DNA from: CAIWHR01 sp039931775
Lineage (GTDB): Bacteria; Pseudomonadota; Gammaproteobacteria; Burkholderiales; Casimicrobiaceae
Direction: 5' to 3'
NCBI GenBank assembly: GCA_039931775.1
Contig: JBDTRG010000121.1
Coordinates: 32,499-96,498, forward strand
DNA: 64,000 nt
Below the pieces are notes generated by a model. That model was given only the letters and a program-made list of their open reading frames with translations. It was not told the DNA's origin and made no database searches. Below are positions 45,016 through 55,241 of this stretch, one piece after another. How positions within the stretch are numbered: the stretch's first letter is position 1; each line of letters opens with the position of its first letter. The position numbers and the translations under genes were made by a program.

Positions 45016-47388
45016 TCAGGCGTTGGCTTGGGCCGATTGGATCGCCCGCCACACGCGGTGCGGCGACGCCGGCATGTCGAAATGCTTGACGCCGACCGGG
45101 GCCAGCGCGTCGAGAACGGCGTTCATCAACGCGGCCGGTGCGCCGATCGCGCCGGCCTCGCCGCAGCCCTTCGCGCCGAGCGGGTTGTGCGTGCACGGCG
45201 TGACCTTGGTCGAGACCTTGAACGACGGGACGTCGTCGGCGCGCGGCAGCGCATAGTCCATCAGGCTGCCGGTGAGAAGCTGCCCGCTTTCCTTGTCGTA
45301 GACGCAGTTCTCGAGCAGCGCCTGGCCGATGCCCTGGCACAATCCGCCGTGCACCTGGCCCTCGACGATCATCGGATTGATGATGTTGCCGAAGTCGTCG
45401 CATGCGCTGAAGTTGACGATGCGCGTGACGCCGGTGTCCGGGTCGATCTCGATCTCGCAGATATGCGTGCCGGCCGGGAACGTGAAATTGGTCGGATCGT
45501 AGAACGCGGTCTCGTTCAACCCCGGCTCCAGCTTGTCCAGCGGGTAGTTGTGCGGGACATACGCGGTCAGCGCGACCTCGCCGAACGTCTTGCTTCGGTC
45601 GGTGCCGGCCACGCTGAACTTGCCGTCCTTGAACTCGATGTCGGCTTCGGCCGCCTCGAGGAGGTGCGCCGCAATCTTCTTGCCTTTCGCAACGATCTTG
45701 TCCAGCGCCTTCACGATGGCCGTGCCGCCGACCGCGAGCGAGCGCGAACCGTAGGTGCCCATGCCGAACAGCACGCGGCCCGTGTCGCCGTGGACGATGT
45801 CGACGTTCTCGACCGGGATGCCGAGGCGTGTCGCGACCACCTGCGCGAACGTCGTCTCGTGGCCCTGCCCGTGGCTGTGCGAGCCCGTGAACACGGTCAC
45901 GCTGCCGGTCGGGTGGACGCGCACTTCGCCCGCTTCGAATAGACCGGCGCGCGCGCCGAGCGCGCCGGCGATGTTCGACGGCGCGATGCCGCAGGCTTCG
46001 ATGTAAGACGCGTAACCGATCCCGCGCAGCTTGCCGCGCTTCGCGGCGTCGGCCTTGCGTGCCGGGTAGCCGTTGACATCGGCCATCTTCATCGCCTCGT
46101 CGAGGGTAGCGTCGTATCCGCCGGTGTCGTAGAGCAGCGCGACCGGGGTCTGATACGGGAACGTGCGAATGAAATTGCGCCGCCGCAACTCGTCCTGCGG
46201 GATGCCCATCTCGACCGCGGCCTGGTGCACGACCCGCTCGACGACGTAGGTTGCCTCGGGCCGTCCGGCGCCGCGGTACGCGTCGACGGGGGCAGTGTTC
46301 GTGAAGGCCGCCGTCACTTCGCAGTAGATCGCCGGCGTCGTGTACTGGCCGGCGAGCAGCGTTGCGTAGAGGATCGTCGGAATGCACGACGCGAAGGTCG
46401 ACAGATAGGCGCCCATCGCCGCGATGGTGTCGACGCGCATCGCGAGGAACTTGCCGTCCTTGTCCATTGCCAGCTCGACATGGGTGACGTGATCGCGTCC
46501 ATGCGCGTCGGAAAGGAACGATTCGCTGCGCTCGGCCACCCACTTGATCGGGCGGTTGACGCGCTTCGACGCCCAGACCATCGCCGTCTCTTCGGCGTAC
46601 AGGTAGATCTTCGAGCCGAAGCCGCCGCCGACATCCGGCGCGATCACGCGGACCTTGTGCTCCGGCAAACCGAGTACGAAGGCCGTCATCAGCAGCCGCT
46701 CGACGTGCGGGTTCTGGCTGGTGACGTAGAGCGTGTACGACTCGTCCGCGCGCGCGTACGACGCGACGGCCGCGCGCGGCTCGATCGCGTTGGGCACCAG
46801 CCGATTGTTGACAATGTCAAGTTGCGTCACGTGCGCGGCCTTGGCGAAGGCCGCGTCGACGGCCGCCTTGTCGCCGATCGCCCACTTGTAGCATTGGTTG
46901 CCGGGTGCCAGGTCGTGGATCTGCGGCGCGCCCGGTTTCAGCGCGTCGGCGCAGTTGACCACCGCCTTCAGCACGTCGTAATCGACGACGATCAGCTCGG
47001 ACGCGTCCTTCGCCTGATCGAGGGTTTCGGCGATGATGAGCGCCACGTGGTCGCCGACATAGCACACCTTGTCCTTGGCGAGCACATGGTGCGGCGGCTC
47101 CTTCATCGGCGTCCCGTCGACGCTGGTGATGAGCCAGCCGCACGGCAGGCCGTTGACGCCTTCGAGATCGGCGCCGGTGTAGATCGCGACCACACCCGGC
47201 GCTTTTTTCGCCTTCGCCGTATCGATGCCGCGGATCTTCGCGTGCGCGTGCGGCGAACGCAGGAAGAACGCGTGCGTCTGATGCGCCATCGTCACGTCGT
47301 CGGTGTACTGGCCCGCGCCGGTGAGAAAGCGCGCGTCCTCCTTGCGCCGCAGCGACTGGCCGATGTATCCGGTCTCGTTTGCACCCAT
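45016..47388 (-). CDS. coxL: molybdenum hydroxylase large subunit (form-II CoxL-like)
   Basis: Molybdopterin-binding catalytic subunit of 790 residues. The active-site loop is DAYRGAGRPEAT near residue 375, the form II pattern, lacking the Cys-Ser-Phe-Arg loop that carries the Mo-Cu site of true CO dehydrogenase. The base glutamate is in GCGEAGAIG near the C-terminus; APDVGGGFGSK contacts the cofactor. Annotators often call such proteins CO dehydrogenase; oxidation of an aldehyde, purine or N-heterocycle is at least as likely. Partners: coxS upstream, coxM downstream. Confidence 0.92.
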   Translation of the reverse strand: MGANETGYIGQSLRRKEDARFLTGAGQYTDDVTMAHQTHAFFLRSPHAHAKIRGIDTAKAKKAPGVVAIYTGADLEGVNGLPCGWLITSVDGTPMKEPPHHVLAKDKVCYVGDHVALIIAETLDQAKDASELIVVDYDVLKAVVNCADALKPGAPQIHDLAPGNQCYKWAIGDKAAVDAAFAKAAHVTQLDIVNNRLVPNAIEPRAAVASYARADESYTLYVTSQNPHVERLLMTAFVLGLPEHKVRVIAPDVGGGFGSKIYLYAEETAMVWASKRVNRPIKWVAERSESFLSDAHGRDHVTHVELAMDKDGKFLAMRVDTIAAMGAYLSTFASCIPTILYATLLAGQYTTPAIYCEVTAAFTNTAPVDAYRGAGRPEATYVVERVVHQAAVEMGIPQDELRRRNFIRTFPYQTPVALLYDTGGYDATLDEAMKMADVNGYPARKADAAKRGKLRGIGYASYIEACGIAPSNIAGALGARAGLFEAGEVRVHPTGSVTVFTGSHSHGQGHETTFAQVVATRLGIPVENVDIVHGDTGRVLFGMGTYGSRSLAVGGTAIVKALDKIVAKGKKIAAHLLEAAEADIEFKDGKFSVAGTDRSKTFGEVALTAYVPHNYPLDKLEPGLNETAFYDPTNFTFPAGTHICEIEIDPDTGVTRIVNFSACDDFGNIINPMIVEGQVHGGLCQGIGQALLENCVYDKESGQLLTGSLMDYALPRADDVPSFKVSTKVTPCTHNPLGAKGCGEAGAIGAPAALMNAVLDALAPVGVKHFDMPASPHRVWRAIQSAQANA

Positions 47389-47400
47389 GGCCGGCCCCTC

Positions 47401-47874
<474 letters not shown>

Positions 47875-48117
47875 GAGATGCCTCCGTTGGTTCAGGGCCC
47901 TGGACGGCTGTTGTTGTAGGAATGCCGTCGGAACTGCTAAGAATACTGCGACGCGACGCGCGCAGCAACGTCCAGTGTGCCCGCACCGCTTGACCCCAAA
48001 CGCCAATCCCGAAATACTCGGGCTCGTGGGGCTGCATTCACTATCGTTCCAACCTGTGGACCACTGGACGATCGACTCCCGGACGCCAGCATCGCGGCCC
48101 GCCGCGAGGCGCGACCG

Positions 48118-48414
48118 GTGAAAGGGTCGTTCGTCCGGGCGAGCCCTTGGCAGCTCGCGCTGGCGGCGGCTGCGCTCGCGCGTGCCGTACATGGTTTCGA
48201 CGCGCGCGCCGAAACCTACCCGTCGCGGGCGATTCGGCCGATCGTCCCGTATCCGGCCGCGGGCGGCATCGGGAACACGCCGGCACAATTCGCCGACGAA
48301 TCGCAGGCCGACGTCCTTCGCTGGGCGGCGCGCGGTCCGCGAATCCGGTATCGCAGTCTGATGATGGAGCGCCAGGCTACCCGCGCGGCACCGGGTAACG
48401 GGGTCGCGCCATGA
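48118..48414 (+). pseudogene. internally deleted Bug-family (TctC) substrate-binding protein
   Basis: Open frame of 98 codons from a GTG. It starts like a Bug receptor: signal peptide (WQLALAAAALARAVHG) and mature N-terminus ETYPSRAIRPIVPYPAAGG. It then switches at about 48277 to NTPAQFADESQADVLRWA, which resembles the last 40 residues of the family (TPEQF..-type helix). Bug proteins have about 320 residues, so some 220 codons appear to have been removed in frame. Its stop overlaps the ATG of the NRPS-like gene as ATGA. Confidence 0.6.
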
Positions 48415-51400
48415 GTGCGGCCGATCGCGACATTGCCGCCGTCCTGATACGTCTCGGGGCGGAGCAACCGCACGCGCCTGCGATCCATGTGCCAGGTCAC
48501 GGCGCGCTAACGTTCGGCGCGCTCGCGGCGCATGCGGGATACGTTCGCGACCTTCTCGGCGGGTGGGGATTGCGTCCCGGCGACGTCGTTGCCGGATTCT
48601 CCGCGCTGCGACCGCAGATGGCGGTGGCAATCGCGACGTTTCCTTCGGCGTGCACGTTTGCTCCATTGGGGTCGACCCTTTCGCGCGAGCTGTACTCGGA
48701 AACGCTCGTGCGCATGCGCGCCAAGGCAGTCGCCGTGGACGCGGGCTCCAACGGTGCATTGCGCGCTGCGGCGGACGATCTCGGCATCGGCGTGCTCGAA
48801 CTCCAGGCGGACGCCGTTGCCGGACCCGGCCTCTTCGAGTTGTCGAGGTTGCGGCGGGTCGCGAACGCCGAATTGCCGCCACTGACCTCGGCCGAGCATG
48901 GCTACGTGATATCGAGCTCCGGCACGACCGGCCGCCGCAAGCTGGTTCCGCTTTCCCACCAGCACTTCATCGTCTTGGCGGACGCGATGGCCGAGCGCCT
49001 CTCGCTCGACGAGAACGACGTCGGCGTCCACCTGATGCCGATGCACTACGCGCACGGCGTCAACGCCGCGCTGATGAGCCCGCTGCTCACGGGCCGCTCC
49101 ATCGTTTGCCTGCCGGAGGCGGATGTTCCCGCCTTTTTCGAATCGATCGGGGAATTCGCGCCAACGTACGTGAGTGCGAGCTTCGCGATCTTCCAGGAGA
49201 TCGCCCGTCGTGCCCCCGACTACGCCGACGCCATATCGCGCTGTCGGCTGCGGTTCATGCGGTCCGGATCCGGTCCTCTTGCCCCGGAGGTCGCGGACCG
49301 GCTTGAGCAGATCTTCGACGCACCGATGCTGAACGGACTTGCGACGACCGAGTCGGGACGAATCGCGCTCGACCGGTTTCCGCGGGACCGCCGCCGGCGC
49401 GGCTCCGTGGGGCTGCCACTCCTCAACGAAGTTGAGATCGTCGACGCGGAAGGCGTGCCGGTGCCACGCGGCGAACGCGGCGAGATCGTCACCCGCGGAT
49501 CGACGGTGTTCGCCGGCTACATCGACGATCCGGAGTTGACCGCAGCATCGTTCTTCGGCGACTGGTACCGCACCGGCGACCTGGGGAGCGTCGATGCCGA
49601 CGGCTACCTCTATCTCCATGGACGGATTCGGGAGGTGATCAATCGGGGCGGAGAAAAGATTTCGCCGGTCGAAATCGACCTCGCGATCGAAGCGCTCGCA
49701 GGAGTACGCGAAGCGGCGGTATTCGGCGTCCCGCACCCGAGCCTTGGTCAGGAGATCGTCGCCGCGGTCGTGCGCGCGCCGGGGGCGGACATCGACGCTG
49801 CGACGATCACCGGCCACGTGCGCGCGACGCTCGGGGGCGAGCGGGTTCCTCGGCAGATTCACTTCGTCGAATCCCTGCCGCGCACAGGGAATGGAAAGTT
49901 GCGCCGGTCCGAGATGGCCGTGCTGATCGGTCACGAGCCGGCGGGAGAAAAATCGAAACGCAAGGCAGGCACGGGTTCGGATGCATCGCCGATGGAAATC
50001 GCCGTCGGCGCGTTGTGGGCGGCGATTCTCGACTTGGACGGCGTCGAACCCGACACCGACTTTTTTTTGCTCGGCGGCGACTCGATGAGCGGCGGCCAGC
50101 TGCTCGCCCGCGTGCGCGCGGTGCTTGGGGTCGAACTCGAAATACGCGACCTGTTCGGCGAATCCGCGACCGTGGCGGGGATGGCGCGGGCCGTGGAGCA
50201 GGCGCGCATGCGCGGAGCCGGATCTCCACAAGGCATCGGTGCAGGTAGTACCCCGACGGCAACAATACCGGCGCGAAGCGATAAGGGTCCGGCGCCGCTG
50301 TCGTTCCCGCAGCAGCGGCTATGGATCCTTGCGCGCCTGGAACCCCATGGCCCCGCGTACAACGCTGCGACCGCGCGGACATTGGAAGGAAAGATCGACG
50401 TCGACGCGCTGCGCCTGGCGACGTCTGCGGTGATTGCGCGTCACGACGTGCTGCGCACCACCTTCGAGTTGACGGACGCGGGGCCGGTTCAGGTGATTCA
50501 CGCCGACGCGGTACCGGATTTCGCGGTCATCGACCTTTCATCGACGCGATCGGACAAACGCGACGCGGTGCTGGCCGACACGTTGGCCGCCATCATCGAC
50601 GAACCCTTCAGTCTCGAACGCGGTCCGCTGCTGCGCCTGCGCCTGATCAACGTTGACGACCGGCGGCACGTGCTCCTTCGCGTCTGGCACCACATCGTCA
50701 CCGACCTGTGGTCGGGGGCGATCTTTTCCAGGGACCTGTCCGTCGCCTATGGGCAAGTGCTTGCCGGACGTCCTCCAGATCTTCCGCCGCTTCGCGTGCA
50801 ATACGCGGATTTCGCCTTGTGGCAGAGGCAGGAAATCGCGCAAGGCGTGATGGATCGGCAGATCGCCTTCTGGAAGGTGAGGCTCGAAGGCCTCGCGCCC
50901 ATCGATATTGCCACCGATCATCCACGTCCGTCCGTCGCAAGCCATCGCGGCGACCGACTGGTGACGGAGTTACCCCTCGACTTGGTCGAGGGGCTGGAGG
51001 CGCTTGCAAGACGAGAGCGCGCAACGCTGTTCATGGCCCTCCTCGCCGCGTTCCAGGTGCTGCTGCATCGATACACCGGCGCCACGGACATCGCCGTCGG
51101 AGCTCCGGTTGCCGGCCGGCGGCATCCCGAGGTCGAGGACCTGATCGGCTTTTTCCTGAACACGCTCGTCCTGCGCGTCGATCTATCCGCTGAGCCGACC
51201 TTTGTCGACGCGCTCGCCCGCACGCGTGACGCGACGCTTGCTGCCCTCGAGAACCAGGACGTGCCGTTCGAGCGCGTGGTCGAGGAAATGGCATTGGCGC
51301 GCGATCCGAGCCGCAATCCGCTGTTCCAGATCGCCTTCGCGTTCTGGAACGCACCGGACAACGAGCTCACTCTCGAAGGCGTGGAAGCGCGACGGGTCGC

Positions 51401-53468
51401 GTTGCCGGGAAGGTCGTCCAAGTTCGAGTTGAGCTTGAACCTGCGACGAAGCCCGCGTGGCATGGATGCGACCTGGGAGTATTGCACTGATCTCTTCGAC
51501 CGGCCGACGATCGCGAGGCTCGCGACGTGTTTTGCCGTGCTGGTGAATGCAATCGTCGCGGAGCCGCGGCGACCGATCGGCACCCTGCCGCTCTTATCCG
51601 AAGCGCAGCGCCGCCGCGTGCTGGTCGAATGGAACGCCGTCGCCGCCGACTACCCGAGGCAGGCGACGCTCCATTCGCTGGTCGAAGCGCAAGCCGCGCG
51701 CATTCCTCGTTCGGTCGCGGTCAGGCACGAGGCAATGGAGCTTTCCTACGGCGATCTCAATCGCAAGGCCAACCGGTTCGCCTCGCTGCTCGCGCAACGC
51801 GGGGTGCGGCGCGGAGACACGATCGCCGTCTGCCTGGCGCGCACGCCGAAGCTACTGATAGTTTTGCTCGGGATCATGAAGGCGGGCGCCGCGTACCTTC
51901 CGTTCGATGTGGAGCTGCCCGGCGAGCGGCTGGCCTTCATGATCGACGACGCGGGCGCGAAAATCGTGGTGGTGGACAACGAGACGGCAGGCGCGCTTCC
52001 CGCGACCTGCCCGACACCGCTCCTGCTGGATGACGACCTGTTCGAATCGGAGACCGACCCCGGCGCTTTTCCGAAAACGAAGGTCGGGCCGACGGATCTC
52101 GCTTACGTCATCTACACGTCCGGCTCGACCGGATGTCCCAAGGGCGTCGAGGTGACGCACGGCGCCGTCGTGAATCTGCTCTGTGCGCTCACCGCCCACC
52201 CCGGCTGCTCGGATCGCGACCGCGTGCTCGCGCTGACCACGATCTCGTTCGATATCGCGGTGGTGGAACTCTTTCTTCCGCTCTCAGTCGGAGCGCTGGT
52301 CGAGCTGGCTAGCCGCGAGACGGCACAAGATCCGCGCCTCCTGCGTCGATTGATCCAACGCACCCGCCCGACGATCGTCTACGGGACACCGACGGCATGG
52401 AGGATGCTGATCGAATCCGGATGGCGTGGAGCCGAGGGGCTCGTCGCGCTTTGCGGCGCGGAGCGCCTGCCCCGCGACCTCGCCGACCTGTTGCTCGCCC
52501 GGACGTCCGCGGTCTGGAATCTGTACGGGCCGACCGAAACGACCATCTGCTGCACCGCCGATCGCGTCGAGCCCGGTCTCGCCGAGGTGACCATCGGGCG
52601 CCCGGTGCACAACACCGAGGCGTACATACTCGACGGCCATCTTCAACCTGTGCCCATCGGGGTTCCGGGCGAACTTTTCATTGCCGGCGTGTGCCTCGCT
52701 CGCGGTTACCGCAATCGGCCGGAGCTCACGGCCGACCGATTTCTGACGCACGCTTTTTCTTCGGCGCCCGCCGCGCGGATGTATCGGACCGGCGACCGCG
52801 CGCGTTGGAACGACGACGGTCGTATCGCGTTCCTGGGCAGATTCGACGATCAGGTCAAGCTCCGAGGTTTTCGGATCGAGCTCGGTGAGATCGAGGCGAC
52901 GCTCGTCAAGCATCAGTGCGTGAGCGCCAGTGTCGCCGTGATCCGCGAGGCCGGAACATCCGCCGCCCATCTCACCGCCTACGTGGTCCCTTCGTCGGGA
53001 TCCCACGTCGACGTGGGCCAGCTGCGCGACTGGCTCCTCCGCTGGCTGCCGACCTACATGATTCCATCGCGCATCGTCGTCCTCGAGCGACTACCGATGA
53101 TGACTAGCGGCAAGATCGACTACCGCAGTCTGCCGCCGCCTCGCGACGAGCCCTCGCGCGCGCTCGAACCGCCCGCCGATGGTTCGGTCGTTTCCACGAT
53201 CATCGACGTATGGAAGCAGACGCTCAAGATTCAAGCGATCGGGCCGGACGACGATTTCTTCCGGCTCGGCGGCCATTCGTTGCTCGCTGCCAACGTCGTC
53301 AGGCACCTGTCCGCGGCGTTTGCGATCGAGGTGCCGTTGCGCTTGCTCTTCGAGACGCCGTCGGCGATCGGGTTGGCCCGGAAGATCGCGGAACTCAAAG
53401 AGCAATCGGCAGGGCGGCAACTCGGGCCTGTCGTCCGGAAAGGCAAGCCGAAGGCGCACCGCAAGTGA
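48411..53468 (+). CDS. NRPS-like megasynthase, A-T-C-A-T
   Basis: Nonribosomal peptide synthetase-like protein of 1685 residues. Order: adenylation or acyl-AMP ligase domain (about 1-510; SSSGTTGRRK near 167, TGDLGSVD near 388), carrier protein (525-600, LGGDSM at about 553), condensation domain (629-1060, WHHIVTDLWS near 760), second adenylation domain (1080-1580, YTSGSTGCPKG near 1231, LYGPTETT), carrier protein (about 1595-1665, LGGHSLL near 1620). No thioesterase, reductase or epimerase follows. It could join an acyl or aryl acid to one amino acid. Substrate codes were not resolved, and no phosphopantetheinyl transferase or tailoring gene is beside it. Confidence 0.9.
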   Translation: MSAADRDIAAVLIRLGAEQPHAPAIHVPGHGALTFGALAAHAGYVRDLLGGWGLRPGDVVAGFSALRPQMAVAIATFPSACTFAPLGSTLSRELYSETLVRMRAKAVAVDAGSNGALRAAADDLGIGVLELQADAVAGPGLFELSRLRRVANAELPPLTSAEHGYVISSSGTTGRRKLVPLSHQHFIVLADAMAERLSLDENDVGVHLMPMHYAHGVNAALMSPLLTGRSIVCLPEADVPAFFESIGEFAPTYVSASFAIFQEIARRAPDYADAISRCRLRFMRSGSGPLAPEVADRLEQIFDAPMLNGLATTESGRIALDRFPRDRRRRGSVGLPLLNEVEIVDAEGVPVPRGERGEIVTRGSTVFAGYIDDPELTAASFFGDWYRTGDLGSVDADGYLYLHGRIREVINRGGEKISPVEIDLAIEALAGVREAAVFGVPHPSLGQEIVAAVVRAPGADIDAATITGHVRATLGGERVPRQIHFVESLPRTGNGKLRRSEMAVLIGHEPAGEKSKRKAGTGSDASPMEIAVGALWAAILDLDGVEPDTDFFLLGGDSMSGGQLLARVRAVLGVELEIRDLFGESATVAGMARAVEQARMRGAGSPQGIGAGSTPTATIPARSDKGPAPLSFPQQRLWILARLEPHGPAYNAATARTLEGKIDVDALRLATSAVIARHDVLRTTFELTDAGPVQVIHADAVPDFAVIDLSSTRSDKRDAVLADTLAAIIDEPFSLERGPLLRLRLINVDDRRHVLLRVWHHIVTDLWSGAIFSRDLSVAYGQVLAGRPPDLPPLRVQYADFALWQRQEIAQGVMDRQIAFWKVRLEGLAPIDIATDHPRPSVASHRGDRLVTELPLDLVEGLEALARRERATLFMALLAAFQVLLHRYTGATDIAVGAPVAGRRHPEVEDLIGFFLNTLVLRVDLSAEPTFVDALARTRDATLAALENQDVPFERVVEEMALARDPSRNPLFQIAFAFWNAPDNELTLEGVEARRVALPGRSSKFELSLNLRRSPRGMDATWEYCTDLFDRPTIARLATCFAVLVNAIVAEPRRPIGTLPLLSEAQRRRVLVEWNAVAADYPRQATLHSLVEAQAARIPRSVAVRHEAMELSYGDLNRKANRFASLLAQRGVRRGDTIAVCLARTPKLLIVLLGIMKAGAAYLPFDVELPGERLAFMIDDAGAKIVVVDNETAGALPATCPTPLLLDDDLFESETDPGAFPKTKVGPTDLAYVIYTSGSTGCPKGVEVTHGAVVNLLCALTAHPGCSDRDRVLALTTISFDIAVVELFLPLSVGALVELASRETAQDPRLLRRLIQRTRPTIVYGTPTAWRMLIESGWRGAEGLVALCGAERLPRDLADLLLARTSAVWNLYGPTETTICCTADRVEPGLAEVTIGRPVHNTEAYILDGHLQPVPIGVPGELFIAGVCLARGYRNRPELTADRFLTHAFSSAPAARMYRTGDRARWNDDGRIAFLGRFDDQVKLRGFRIELGEIEATLVKHQCVSASVAVIREAGTSAAHLTAYVVPSSGSHVDVGQLRDWLLRWLPTYMIPSRIVVLERLPMMTSGKIDYRSLPPPRDEPSRALEPPADGSVVSTIIDVWKQTLKIQAIGPDDDFFRLGGHSLLAANVVRHLSAAFAIEVPLRLLFETPSAIGLARKIAELKEQSAGRQLGPVVRKGKPKAHRK

Positions 53469-53475
53469 AAGGCCC

Positions 53476-54720
53476 TCACTTGCCGCAGGACAATCCCGCC
53501 GCGGCATCCTTCGTCGGCAGGTTGACGTCGAAGTCGAGACTCCACGACGTCTTGCCGCGGCTGCCCACGATCTTGCCCGCCAAAACTCCGCCCTGCTTGA
53601 TTTCGCCCGCCAACCTTTCCACCTTGAAGTCCTTCGGAGCTTCCACGACCCGCTGCACGCCGACGAGTGGCGACTTCGCATGGTTGGTATTGAAATCCAT
53701 CGACTTGACCGAGGCAGCGGACGCCGTTGCGGCTCCACCGCCCGGACAGAACATGATCTGTACGAGCGTGCGCCTCTTGCCGCCCTTGGAATCGGCGGCG
53801 TGCGACGAAAACTGGAAATCGGCGGCTTCCTCGGGCGCGATCGCGTCTTCACTGAACCAGATCGCTACGCTGTTCTGGTCGCCATACAGCGAGACTGCGC
53901 AATGCGTGGCCACGAACTTCTCACCTTCCATCGCCCCGGTCGCGGAACACTTGTCGGGCGCGCGGGCAACCTTTGCGGCCGTCGCATCGTTACCCGTCCC
54001 GGATCGCACCGGCATCGGATCGCCAGGCTTCCACCCGCTTGCCAAGGTCTGCGCCTCGCCTAGCTGCGCCGGGTTGAGTGCGCGCGCCGCGGCATCGCGG
54101 TGCGCGACGTAGTCCTGGTTGCCGTCGCGCGCGGCGATGGCGTAGTCGGCATACGCCAGGATCGGATCCTTCGCCACACCTTCGCCGTTCTCATACGCGA
54201 CGCCGAGCTTGAACTGCGCGCCGACATAACCCTGGTCGGCCGATTTGCGAAACCAGGCGATCGCTTGCGCGTCGTCGCGTTTCACGCCCTGGCCCTTCGC
54301 ATAGAAGAGTCCCAGGTTGTACTGCGCGATCGAATCCCCCTGCGTCGCCGCCTTCTGAAACCAGCCGGCGGCCTGAACGTCTTCCTTCGGCACGCCGTCG
54401 CCGGTGGCGTAGATCACACCGAGCTCGACTTGCGCCCCCACATGACCCTGCTGCGCCGCCTTGCGCAACCAGCTCACGCCGACCGGTTTGTCCACCGCGA
54501 AACCCTTGCCGAATTCGTACATCAGGCCGACGCGATATTGCGCCTCCGCAACGCCGCGCTCGGCGAGCGGGCGAAGCTCCTTCGCCGCCGTCGCATAGTC
54601 GCCCTTTCTGAGCGCTGCGATGCCTTCCTCCATACCGGCGCAGCTCGACGCAGACCACAATATCGCCGCCGCGCAAAGCAGGACTGCCGCGTATCGCGCG
54701 CATTTGCCGATGGAGTTCAT
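53476..54720 (-). CDS. exported Sel1-repeat protein
   Basis: Protein of 414 residues with an N-terminal signal or lipid-anchor segment (AAVLLCAAAILWSASSC). Residues about 35-210 form five Sel1-like helical repeats (for instance AEAQYRVGLMYEFGKG, VGAQVELGVIYATGDG, SIAQYNLGLFYAKGQG), a scaffold for protein contacts. The C-terminal 200 residues (from about 215) are a beta-rich domain I do not recognise. It converges with the NRPS-like gene with seven bases between. Confidence 0.85.
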   Translation of the reverse strand: MNSIGKCARYAAVLLCAAAILWSASSCAGMEEGIAALRKGDYATAAKELRPLAERGVAEAQYRVGLMYEFGKGFAVDKPVGVSWLRKAAQQGHVGAQVELGVIYATGDGVPKEDVQAAGWFQKAATQGDSIAQYNLGLFYAKGQGVKRDDAQAIAWFRKSADQGYVGAQFKLGVAYENGEGVAKDPILAYADYAIAARDGNQDYVAHRDAAARALNPAQLGEAQTLASGWKPGDPMPVRSGTGNDATAAKVARAPDKCSATGAMEGEKFVATHCAVSLYGDQNSVAIWFSEDAIAPEEAADFQFSSHAADSKGGKRRTLVQIMFCPGGGAATASAASVKSMDFNTNHAKSPLVGVQRVVEAPKDFKVERLAGEIKQGGVLAGKIVGSRGKTSWSLDFDVNLPTKDAAAGLSCGK

Positions 54721-54850
54721 TTCCGCTGGGGCTGGGTGTATCGAAAAAGTAAATCAGGCGATCTTCGCCGTTGTCGACCGTGAGTCCGAAGCCCTCGAGC
54801 GCTGTCTTTACCTGATGATGCGGAATGAGGACTGGTTTCGATTGCCGAAG
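54719..54850 (-). pseudogene. possible remnant of a CYTH-like protein
   Basis: A minus-strand frame upstream of the Sel1 gene reads KPVLIPHHQVKTALEGFGL followed by GEDRLIYFFDTPS, which resembles the N-terminal region of CYTH/VTC-type phosphate-polyanion enzymes (the YF-x-DTP motif). No further CYTH sequence is recognisable, and the piece runs into the start of the Sel1 gene. Weak evidence. Confidence 0.25.
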
Positions 54851-55241
54851 CGCCCGATACGAGCCCCCCGACCTTGCCGCGCGTGGCGTCTCCACGTTCC
54901 ATAGCGTAGTTCCCCGGCCTACCGAAGGGTCATGCAGCGCCATCGTAATACATCGGCCACCGGCCCTGCACGACTTCGCGATCACTCGCGTAGGCGTCTA
55001 GACAAATGGGGCACCTTGGTCCTATCGCATCGCGGGCGAGGGGTTAGTGCAACCCCATCCCTTGGTGCGATCACTGTTAAGTCATCTAAATGATTTAGCG
55101 AACGCTACGCCTGGCATTTCGTTGTGTCAGACCTACACCGTATTCCCCTCCGTCTTACGGATCTACGCGCCTGGGCCGGCAGACGGGGCGCCGTCTTACC
55201 GGGTAACCTCGAACACTTTGTTCCCCGAAGGCTCCCCGACC
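54851..55241. other. intergenic region before cyclase gene
   Basis: About 390 bases with lower G+C than the neighbours toward the right end. It contains the palindrome at 55086 and should contain the cyclase promoter. No other gene or repeat seen. Confidence 0.45.
55086..55098. promoter_or_regulatory. AT-rich palindrome CTAAATGATTTAG
   Basis: Perfect six-base arms around one base, in the most A+T-rich stretch (55075-55105) of the gap before the class III cyclase gene. Possible operator or part of the promoter; no matching regulator known. Confidence 0.3.

Noticed and set aside
44894..46543. 549-codon open frame within coxL
   Set aside because: Out-of-frame shadow of coxL.
45016..47388. True CO dehydrogenase (form I)
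   Set aside because: The Cys-Ser-Phe-Arg active-site loop is replaced by Arg-Gly-Ala-Gly-Arg in both large subunits.
48507..50231. 574-codon open frame opposite the first NRPS domain
   Set aside because: Antisense shadow; no recognisable motif.
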